Shown here: positions 28,794-35,653 of the stretch, piece after piece
Numbering within the stretch: position 1 is the stretch's first letter
Layout of the letters: each line of letters opens with the position of its first letter
Source of the DNA: WHSW01 sp963846565
Lineage (GTDB): Bacteria; Actinomycetota; Thermoleophilia; Solirubrobacterales; 70-9
NCBI GenBank assembly: GCA_963846565.1
Contig: CAWJWL010000001.1
Coordinates: 372,001-436,000, forward strand
Direction: 5' to 3'
DNA: 64,000 nucleotides
The notes under the pieces: model-generated
What the model was told of the DNA's origin: nothing
What the model saw: only the letters and a program-made list of their open reading frames with translations
The model's database searches: none
Made by a program: the position numbers and the translations under genes

Positions 28794-31700
28794 GTGGGGC
28801 TGGCATGCAGGGATTGGACTAGACGTACGCGCGTTCCGCTCGCGATCACGCTCGGCGCGCTCGCGCTCGCGGGCACCTCGATGCCCTCGGCCGCCGGGGC
28901 CGCCACCGACTCGAAGCTGGCGAAGATCCTCTCGCCGAAGACGCGGCTCGTGCGCGCGGGCGAGGCGACGTTGCGCGTGCGATTCGAGGGTCGGACGACG
29001 TTTCAGGCGTTCATCAACGAGCGCCCGGTCACCGGCCTGTTCGGACCCGCGAAGAAGGGCGTTCGCACAGCGAAGCTAACCGTCGGCACGCAGCTCGAAC
29101 GCGGCCGCAATCACGTTGTCGTCACGACCCGGCGCGGGAAGCGGCGCGACTTCGACACGGTCCAGTTCGTCGTCGCACGCGGCCAGGCAAACCTGCTGAG
29201 GCTCAACGGCGCGCCGAAGGGAACCGGCAGCGGGGCGCAGCTGATCCGCGCCCGCTCCCGGGCCACCGACATCCACCTCACCGCCGGCCTCAACGGGAAG
29301 TCGGTGCGCCGTGACTTCCTCGCCGCCACCGGCGGCGTGGAGTCGGCCTGGCTCGGGGCCGACGACGGGCTCCGCTACGGCCGCAACCTGCTCGTCGTCA
29401 CCGCCTTTGACGACCGTGGCCGCTACGACCGTGAGGTACGCGAGTTCACGATCTCCCGCAAGGCCCCCTTGGTCGGCGCCGGCGACGACCGGCGGGTCAC
29501 CGTCGGGTCTGCGGTCCAGCTCGACGGTAGCGCCTCGCGGGCGACCCGGCCGGGACGGAGCCTCGACTACGCCTGGTCGATTGCCGAGGCTCCCGAGGGC
29601 TCGGAGGCGAAGCTCACCGACCCGACCGCCGCCAAGCCCGCATTTTCCCCGGACGTGAACGGCGAGTACGTCCTGAAGGCCGCGGTGGCCGAGTCCTCCG
29701 GTCAGGCGGCGGCCGGCGCCCAGGAGGTGAGCGTGATCGGGCAGCCGCCGGTACCGGAGGTCGGCTGGGAGACCAACGTCTCGGGGGCCGGGATCACGTT
29801 CGGCCCCTACTCGTACCCGAACCCGGGGCCTGGGCCGGTTCAGATGCTGGTTCTCGAGCGGGAGTCGCTCGGCCTGGTCAGCAACGCCTCCTACGGGCCG
29901 AGTGACGACATCGGCACTGCCTTCGCGCCTTATGAGGGCGACGGGTCGAAGCTCGTCATGCTCACCGGGGGCGCCCGGGCGACGAGCGTCTCGAGCAGCT
30001 TCTCCAAGGACCTGGCGGGGGTGATCGCCGAAATCGGCGGCGCCACCGAGAGCGGCCTCAACGACCCGACCTACTTCTTCGACAGGGGCACCTGGTCGGT
30101 GATCGGCATCCCCGGCCTCCCGAATGGGCAGGCGGCGCAGAACCTCGGACTCGGAATCGGGACGGGTACGAGCGGAGGGGTGATGAAGGGGTTCCTCGGC
30201 AAGGACCCGACCTACGGCAACTTCACCTTCGTGTACGGCGACTACACGCCGTTCGACACGAACTTGACCAACCAGACGGGGACCACGGCCAACCTGATGT
30301 CCGTGGGGGATCCGGTCTGTCCCACCTGCCCGCCGAAGACCTACGAGTCCGCCGCCCCCGCGCCCGGGCAGTCCGGGTTCCAGATGCTCGTGCTCGATCA
30401 CGGCTCGCTCGAGCCGCTGACGCACGGCACGTGGTTCACGAACACCTCGTCCGGGCCCGACGTCCAGCAGGTGAGCGCGATGGCGGGCGCGATCAAGGCC
30501 GCCTCGCAGCTCGAGCGCGACAAGCTCTACCTGATCCAGAGCATCGGCTCGCCGCACCCGCTCGAGAACACGTGGACCAGCCAACTCGCTCCGGAGCTCC
30601 ACGGCGTCGTCGGCTCCAGCGAGATCGCGCTCAACCTGCTGCCCTCGCAGAACGGCGGCTACGCGTACGTCGGCAGCACGTCGACCCAGAACGCCGAGAC
30701 GGCGCTGATCCCGGAGGACTCGACGCCTGCGCCAGCCCCGGCGCAGCTCACCGGGATGCTCGCGCGGACGAAGCAGACTCGCTTCGAGCCGCGGCTCGAC
30801 AGCGCGGTCGACGGCATCGACCTGAGCGTGCTGCCGCTGGCATACCAGGACCCGACGCCGTGGCCCTTTACGGATCCGAGCGACGCCGGTCATTACGCGG
30901 CGCTCCAGTACGTGACCCAGCAGGTCGGCCTGGGCGACCTGCGCTCCGCCTACGTGAGCAAGGACTTCCTCGGCAACCAGACGACGTACACCGACGCCCT
31001 GAAGGACGTTCCGTATCCGGGGCCGAGCGGCTTTCCCGAGAACCTGATCCCGTTCACGCCGAACGAGTTCACCGACGTGAAGAACGGGTTGCTGAGCGAG
31101 TTCGGCTGGGTGATAGCGGTCCGGGCGATGCAGGCTCAGCTGCACACGGCGTTGACCGACGTCGAGGTGTCCGAGAACGGAGGGGCGGCCGGCATCGCGC
31201 ACCAGATCGCGAGCCAGGTCTCCGGGAACGACAGCGACAAGGTCAGTGCCGAGGTCTTCAACATCGTCTCCAACGCGACCCGCATCCTCGCCGTCGTGCC
31301 GGGGATGCAGGCCGCCGGGGCAATGGGCGGCGTCTTCGGGATCATGGGCGTGGTCGCGACGAACCGCGCCGGCTCGCAGGTGATCACGGACCTCGACACC
31401 GAGGCCTCCCATCTCGGCGCCGACGTCCTCGCCGCGTACGGCTCGGCGATGTCGGGCGTCAACCACGTCGGTGATCTGCTCGTCAGCGACTTCGGCAAGC
31501 TCAAGGTCGCCGGACCCCTCGCGCTCCAGGGTGCCTGGAACATCAGCAACGACGAGCGCCAGTTGATCCAGACCAACCTGCAGCTCTCGACGGAGCAGGA
31601 GTTCTGGGGCGCCCTGCTGCCGACCGGCTACACCCTCTACTCCCTGCAGCCGGGCCACAACAACGGCGATCCGATCACACCCGGCAACTACGGCTGCTAC

Positions 31701-32009
31701 TACCCGGAGGCCGAACAGAGCTACCACCCGTGGAGCAAGGACCCGTCGAGCGCATACGTCCAGGCGCCGGTTGAGTACCACGGCAGCAAGCTGGTCACCC
31801 GCCCGTGGGCGCTGATCACCGAGCTCGACCTCGACGACGAGGACGACCTCGACGGCCTGGGATACAAGACGCCGCCGGCGAGCCTCACCGACCAGCTCTT
31901 CATCAACCCGGACAGCGAGACCAAGAACGGGCAGGCCGGGGTCGGCCTCTCGAAGCCCCAGTTCTACGAGGCGAACTTCCATCGCAAGTCCGTGAGCTGC
32001 GACGACTGA
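28794..32009 (+). CDS. Large secreted protein of unknown function with PKD/Ig-like N-terminal region
   Basis: 1071 residues from a GTG chosen because TAGGAT precedes it and a signal peptide follows ('PLAITLGALALAGTSMPSA'). Two related ~100-residue repeats come first (~40-140 and ~140-230; compare 'LERGRNHVVVTTRRGKRRDF' with 'LRYGRNLLVVTAFDDRGRYD'), then a PKD-like module (~235-320: 'VTVGSAVQLDGSASRATRPG', 'LDYAWSIAE'). Residues ~330-1071 match nothing I recognise. They include 'GFQMLVLDHGSLEPLTHGTW', a hydrophobic Gly/Ala-rich helix pair ('ILAVVPGMQAAGAMGGVFGI', 'MGVVATN') and an acidic 'ELDLDDEDDLDGLG' near the end. Another start further upstream would run through the preceding gene in the wrong frame and is rejected. 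Followed 22 bp later by a membrane protein. Confidence 0.75.
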   Translation: MGLACRDWTRRTRVPLAITLGALALAGTSMPSAAGAATDSKLAKILSPKTRLVRAGEATLRVRFEGRTTFQAFINERPVTGLFGPAKKGVRTAKLTVGTQLERGRNHVVVTTRRGKRRDFDTVQFVVARGQANLLRLNGAPKGTGSGAQLIRARSRATDIHLTAGLNGKSVRRDFLAATGGVESAWLGADDGLRYGRNLLVVTAFDDRGRYDREVREFTISRKAPLVGAGDDRRVTVGSAVQLDGSASRATRPGRSLDYAWSIAEAPEGSEAKLTDPTAAKPAFSPDVNGEYVLKAAVAESSGQAAAGAQEVSVIGQPPVPEVGWETNVSGAGITFGPYSYPNPGPGPVQMLVLERESLGLVSNASYGPSDDIGTAFAPYEGDGSKLVMLTGGARATSVSSSFSKDLAGVIAEIGGATESGLNDPTYFFDRGTWSVIGIPGLPNGQAAQNLGLGIGTGTSGGVMKGFLGKDPTYGNFTFVYGDYTPFDTNLTNQTGTTANLMSVGDPVCPTCPPKTYESAAPAPGQSGFQMLVLDHGSLEPLTHGTWFTNTSSGPDVQQVSAMAGAIKAASQLERDKLYLIQSIGSPHPLENTWTSQLAPELHGVVGSSEIALNLLPSQNGGYAYVGSTSTQNAETALIPEDSTPAPAPAQLTGMLARTKQTRFEPRLDSAVDGIDLSVLPLAYQDPTPWPFTDPSDAGHYAALQYVTQQVGLGDLRSAYVSKDFLGNQTTYTDALKDVPYPGPSGFPENLIPFTPNEFTDVKNGLLSEFGWVIAVRAMQAQLHTALTDVEVSENGGAAGIAHQIASQVSGNDSDKVSAEVFNIVSNATRILAVVPGMQAAGAMGGVFGIMGVVATNRAGSQVITDLDTEASHLGADVLAAYGSAMSGVNHVGDLLVSDFGKLKVAGPLALQGAWNISNDERQLIQTNLQLSTEQEFWGALLPTGYTLYSLQPGHNNGDPITPGNYGCYYPEAEQSYHPWSKDPSSAYVQAPVEYHGSKLVTRPWALITELDLDDEDDLDGLGYKTPPASLTDQLFINPDSETKNGQAGVGLSKPQFYEANFHRKSVSCDD

Positions 32010-32018
32010 CCGGCGCGG

Positions 32019-32024
32019 TAGCGT
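32019..32024 (+). promoter_or_regulatory. -10 box of the six-TM protein gene
   Basis: TAGCGT lies 7 nt before the GTG at 32032, in the gap after the large secreted protein. Confidence 0.45.
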
Positions 32025-32031
32025 CCCGGCC

Positions 32032-32796
32032 GTGATTGGGACCCTCGCCAGCGTCGGCAGCGAGTTTCAGAGCGAGATCGTCGACAGCGGCAGGCTCTCC
32101 GCGTTCCTCTTCTTCATCGCCCTGATCGGCACCTTCGCCTTCATCCGCACCAGCACCTGGATGATCCGCAAGCAGGTGAGCTGGTGGCCGGGGAACGTCT
32201 CGGTCGGCGGCACGCACGTCCACCACCTGGTGTGGGGGATCTGCGCGATGATGATCTTCGGCTACCTCGGGATCGTCTTCCAGCCCGATTCGCCGTGGCG
32301 GGAGATCGTCACCGTCCTCTTCGCGATCGGCATGGGGCTGACCCTGGACGAGTTCGCGCTCTGGGTGGAGCTCAAGGACGTCTACTGGGAGAAGGACGGC
32401 CGCAAGTCGCTCGACGCGATGTTCATCGCCGGCTGCGTCGCCGGGGCGCTACTGGTAGGGATCAGCGCCTGGGCGACGCTCGCTGACGACGTCAAGAACG
32501 GCGTGGTCGCCTTCGTCGGCGCATTCGGCGTGATCGGGGTGGCGGTCGCGCTCGTGAACGCCGCCAAGGAGAAGTTCGGCATGGCGATCCTCGGGCTCTT
32601 CATCTGGCCGGCCGGAGTCGTGCCCGCGTTCAGGCTCGCGAAGCCGCATTCGCTCTGGGCGAAGAGGCTCTATCGGGCCGAGAAGCTGGAGCGCTCCAAG
32701 GCGCGCTACCCGGCGGGCGCCGGGGAGACGACGCGATCGCCGCCGGATTCCTCGGACTCGTCTTCCGGCTCCGGCGCCGGCCAGAGCTCGTCGTAG
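32032..32796 (+). CDS. Six-TM integral membrane protein with conserved His/Asp/Glu motifs
   Basis: 254 residues, GTG start. Hydrophobic segments at about 22-42, 66-84, 88-108, 126-146, 153-172 and 179-198. Between them are the polar motifs 'VGGTHVHHLVWG' before TM2 and 'LTLDEFALWVELKDVYWEKD' after TM3. Clustered His, Asp and Glu in a membrane protein suggest a metal site, but I cannot name the family or an activity. The C-terminal 40 residues are a Ser/Gly/Pro tail encoded on DNA that also encodes the tail of the convergent AI-2E family gene (91-bp overlap). Confidence 0.8.
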   Translation: MIGTLASVGSEFQSEIVDSGRLSAFLFFIALIGTFAFIRTSTWMIRKQVSWWPGNVSVGGTHVHHLVWGICAMMIFGYLGIVFQPDSPWREIVTVLFAIGMGLTLDEFALWVELKDVYWEKDGRKSLDAMFIAGCVAGALLVGISAWATLADDVKNGVVAFVGAFGVIGVAVALVNAAKEKFGMAILGLFIWPAGVVPAFRLAKPHSLWAKRLYRAEKLERSKARYPAGAGETTRSPPDSSDSSSGSGAGQSSS

Positions 32797-33830
32797 ATCG
32801 CGCCGAGCGACGCGGCGACCGGGATCGCGAGCAGGGCGCCGAGGATCCCGGCGAGCTGGGCGCCGGCGAGGACGACGACGATCGCGGCGACCGGATGGAT
32901 GCGGACCGAGCGCTGCATGACGAGCGGCTGAATGACGCGGTCCTGGAGCTGCTGGTAGACGATGAACAGGACACCCCAGATGATCAGCGCGGTGGGGAAG
33001 TCATGGAAGGCGGCCGCGACGGCGACGAGTAGGCCGCCGATCGTGAAGCCGATCAGCGGAACCAGGTCGAGGACCGCGACCAGCACGGCCAGCGGCATCG
33101 CGAGCTCGACCCCGAGGATCTCGAGCGCGCCCCAGGTGAAGAGCCCGGCGGCGACGGCGAGCAGGAGGTTGGTGGTCACGTAGGCGCGGACGATGCGGGC
33201 GATCCGCGCTCCGATGCGGCGCGTGCGCTCGCGGTGCTCGGAGCGCAGGCGGGCGGTCGCGCCGGCGAAGAGCCGCTTTCCGTCGAGGAGGAGGAAGTAG
33301 GCGAGGGTGAGTACGACGACCGCCTCGACGAGGTTGCTGAGCAGGCCGACCGAGATCGACTTGAGCTCGCCCGCCGCGTCGCCGAGCCTCGCCGGCAGCT
33401 CCGCCGCCTGCTCGGAGAGGACCTTGGTCAGGTCGTACTTGTCGTTCAGCTCGCGGAAGGCCTCGCTGCCGCTCGCCCAGTGCTCGAAGTCGGTGACGTA
33501 GGTCGGGAGCTGCGAGCCGAGTTGCTCGAACTCGCGCACGATCGGTGGGATCACATGGAGGACGAGGAACGAGACGAAGACGAGGAAGAGGAGGTAGGCG
33601 ACGAGGATCGCGAGCCATCGGGGCAGCGAGCGGCCCCGGATTCGGGGCCGCTCGACCAGGTCGACGACCGGACTCAGGGCCAGGGCCATGAAGATCGCGG
33701 CGAAGAGCCAGCGGACCGTCGTGCGCACCTCGACGATCGCGTGCTCGAGCAGCAGCGCGACGCCGATCGCGACAAGCACGATCGCCGCGACCTTGAACAC
33801 GGCTCGGGACTCGATGCGGGCAGCAACCAT
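32706..33830 (-). CDS. AI-2E family transporter
   Basis: 374 residues with about seven or eight TM helices in the layout of the AI-2E/TqsA/PerM family: two N-terminal helices, 'FLVLHVIPPIVREFEQLGSQ', a cytoplasmic stretch, then 'LDLVPLIGFTIGGLLVAVAA' and 'QQLQDRVIQPLVMQRSVRIH' followed by 'PVAAIVVVLAGAQLAGILGA'. The substrate of most family members is not known; Na+/H+ antiport and AI-2 export are reported for some. The start at 33830 has a GAGG Shine-Dalgarno 6 nt upstream. The acidic C-terminal tail overlaps the convergent membrane-protein gene. Confidence 0.88.
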   Translation of the reverse strand: MVAARIESRAVFKVAAIVLVAIGVALLLEHAIVEVRTTVRWLFAAIFMALALSPVVDLVERPRIRGRSLPRWLAILVAYLLFLVFVSFLVLHVIPPIVREFEQLGSQLPTYVTDFEHWASGSEAFRELNDKYDLTKVLSEQAAELPARLGDAAGELKSISVGLLSNLVEAVVVLTLAYFLLLDGKRLFAGATARLRSEHRERTRRIGARIARIVRAYVTTNLLLAVAAGLFTWGALEILGVELAMPLAVLVAVLDLVPLIGFTIGGLLVAVAAAFHDFPTALIIWGVLFIVYQQLQDRVIQPLVMQRSVRIHPVAAIVVVLAGAQLAGILGALLAIPVAASLGAIYDELWPAPEPEDESEESGGDRVVSPAPAG

Positions 33831-33904
33831 GGTCTACCTCGCGGGGTGTTCACCGCCGGGCGGGCCGTCCCTCCCGGCGCCGGGGCCTGGCTTGAATCGT
33901 GCGC

Positions 33905-33910
33905 TACTGT
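33905..33910 (+). promoter_or_regulatory. -10 box of the leuA leader transcript
   Basis: TACTGT lies 11 nt before the leader-peptide ATG, so the predicted transcript starts about 4 nt before that ATG and ~130 nt before leuA. No clear -35 element is visible. Confidence 0.5.
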
Positions 33911-33921
33911 TTCCGGACCGA

Positions 33922-33981
33922 ATGAACCCGCGGCTCAACAGCCTGGCGCTTCTTCTTCTCCTCCCCCTTCCGGGGGAGTAA
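33922..33981 (+). CDS. Leucine-rich leader peptide of leuA
   Basis: A 19-codon ORF, MNPRLNSLALLLLLPLPGE then TAA, with eight leucines, five of them consecutive (codons 10-14: CTT CTT CTT CTC CTC). It sits 67 bp before leuA in the same direction, behind a TACTGT box. This is the layout of a leucine-sensing leader peptide: ribosomes would stall on the Leu run when charged leucyl-tRNA is scarce. It is too short for normal gene finding. The gene symbol leuL is left blank because the name is tied to the enterobacterial element. Confidence 0.85.
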   Translation: MNPRLNSLALLLLLPLPGE

Positions 33982-34046
33982 TCGCTGGGCGGCGCGATAG
34001 CCGCGAGATACAGGTTCAGTTTCGGTCAAGTAGAGAAGGAGAAGGG
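33953..34046 (+). promoter_or_regulatory. leuA leader RNA: Leu-codon tract / Shine-Dalgarno pairing and hairpins
   Basis: TTCTTCTCCT (33953-33962), made of the Leu codons, is complementary to AGGAGAAGGG (34037-34046), which contains the leuA Shine-Dalgarno; the 10 pairs include two G-U. A competing hairpin CTCCCCC-TTCC-GGGGGAG (33961-33978) starts at the edge of that tract, and a second, GCGGC/GCCGC, spans 33989-34004. Inference: a ribosome stalled on the Leu codons would cover the anti-SD and free leuA translation. No T-run follows the hairpins, so translational control fits better than a classic intrinsic terminator. Confidence 0.6.
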
Positions 34047-34048
34047 CT

Positions 34049-35641
34049 ATGAGCCCAGGTAGTTCAGAAGCAGACCGCGTCCAGATCTTCGACACGACGC
34101 TGCGCGACGGTGAGCAGTCCCCGGGGATCTCGCTCAACACGCAGGAGAAGGTCGAGATCGCGCAGCAGCTCGGGCGCCTTGGCGTCGACGTGATCGAGGC
34201 CGGCTTCCCGATCACCTCACCGGGCGACTTCGCGGCGGTCGAGGCGATCGCCCGCGGGGTCGAGGGCCCGGTGATCTGCGGGCTCGCGCGCACCCACAAA
34301 GCCGATATCGACGCCGCTTGGGGCGCGATCAAGGACTCGGAGCGGCCGCGGATCCACACGTTCATCTCCACCTCGGACATTCACATCAAGCACCAGCTCC
34401 AGACCGACCGCGAGGACGTCAAGGGTCAGGCGAAGGCCGCCGTGGCGCTGGCGAAGTCGTTCTGCGACGACGTGGAGTTCTCGCCGATGGACGCGACCCG
34501 GGCCGACCTCGAGTTCACCGCGGAGGTCTGCGCGATCGCCGTCGCCGAGGGCGCCAACATCATCAACATCCCCGACACGGTCGGCTACACGACGCCGGAG
34601 GAGTACACCGCGTACCTGCGGCGGCTCTATGAGCTGGTCCCGGGTCTCGAGGACATCACCGTCTCCGTCCACTGCCACGACGACCTGGGCCTCGCCGTCG
34701 CCAACTCCTACGCCGGCGTGCTGGCGGGCGCGCGTCAGGTCGAGTGTGCGGTCAACGGGATCGGCGAGCGGGCCGGGAACTGCTCGCTCGAGGAGATCGT
34801 GATGCTGCTGCGGACGCGCCATGACGAGCACGGGCTCGACACGACGCTCGACGCCCGCGAGCTCGCCCGCACGAGTCGCATGGTCTCGCGTCTCACCGGC
34901 TACCCGGTGCAGCCGAACAAGGCGATCGTCGGCCGCAACGCGTTCGCGCACGAGTCCGGGATCCACCAGGACGGCGTGCTCAAGGAGCGGACGACCTACG
35001 AGATCATGGACCCGACCCACGTCGGGCTCGAGTCGAACTCGATCGTGCTCGGCAAGCACTCTGGGCGGCACGCACTGCGCGATGCGCTGGAGCAGCTCGG
35101 CTTCAAGGTCGAGGGCAATGCGCTCAACCAGGCGTTTGCGCGCTTCAAGGAGATCGCCGACAAGAAGAAGCAGGTGACGGCGCTCGACCTGGAGGCGATC
35201 GTCTCCGACGAGATGCGCGAGAGGACGGACTCCTATGGACTCGCCTGGTTCGAAGTCGCGGCCGGCTCGCGCCGCGAACCCCAGGCACGGGTCGCCGTGC
35301 GCATGCCCTCCGGCGATGAGTCGGTCGGCGAGTCTGGAGGCGACGGCCCGGTGGACGCCATCTTCGGCGCGATCCGCGACGCCGTCGACACCGAGTGCGA
35401 GCTGCGCTCCTACACCGTCTCCGCGGTCACCGAGGGCGAGGACGCGCTCGGCGAGGTCACGGTGATGCTCCGGGCGCACGGCAGGCTCGCCTCCGGCCAG
35501 GGCGTCGCCACCGACATCCTCGAGGCCTCGGCGCGCGCCTACGTCAGGGCGCTCTCGAATGCGCTCGACGGCGCCGCGGTCCGCGAGGCCGAGGACGTCA
35601 CCGCCGACGCGGCCCGCGCTCCGCTCACGCCTGGTCCCTGA
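34049..35641 (+). CDS. leuA: 2-Isopropylmalate synthase
   Basis: 530 residues. Condenses acetyl-CoA with 2-oxoisovalerate, the committed step of leucine synthesis. The DRE-TIM catalytic domain shows 'IFDTTLRDGEQSPGISLNTQ', 'VSVHCHDDLGLAVANSYAGV' (HxH metal ligands) and 'VECAVNGIGERAGNCSLEE'. Then come 'FAHESGIHQDGVLKERTTYE' and 'VLGKHSGRHALRDAL', and the C-terminal ~120 residues form the leucine-binding regulatory domain. The start has a perfect AAGGAG Shine-Dalgarno 7 nt upstream. Feedback inhibition by leucine and the leader peptide give two layers of control. Convergent with the GH92 gene, 12 bp apart. Confidence 0.96.
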   Translation: MSPGSSEADRVQIFDTTLRDGEQSPGISLNTQEKVEIAQQLGRLGVDVIEAGFPITSPGDFAAVEAIARGVEGPVICGLARTHKADIDAAWGAIKDSERPRIHTFISTSDIHIKHQLQTDREDVKGQAKAAVALAKSFCDDVEFSPMDATRADLEFTAEVCAIAVAEGANIINIPDTVGYTTPEEYTAYLRRLYELVPGLEDITVSVHCHDDLGLAVANSYAGVLAGARQVECAVNGIGERAGNCSLEEIVMLLRTRHDEHGLDTTLDARELARTSRMVSRLTGYPVQPNKAIVGRNAFAHESGIHQDGVLKERTTYEIMDPTHVGLESNSIVLGKHSGRHALRDALEQLGFKVEGNALNQAFARFKEIADKKKQVTALDLEAIVSDEMRERTDSYGLAWFEVAAGSRREPQARVAVRMPSGDESVGESGGDGPVDAIFGAIRDAVDTECELRSYTVSAVTEGEDALGEVTVMLRAHGRLASGQGVATDILEASARAYVRALSNALDGAAVREAEDVTADAARAPLTPGP

Positions 35642-35653
35642 TCTACGCCTGGC

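Noticed and set aside
29076..31982. A 968-codon open frame antisense to the large secreted protein
   Set aside because: It is a GC-rich antisense shadow with very high Arg/Gly/Val/Leu content and no recognisable domain, while the plus strand has a signal peptide and ordered domains.
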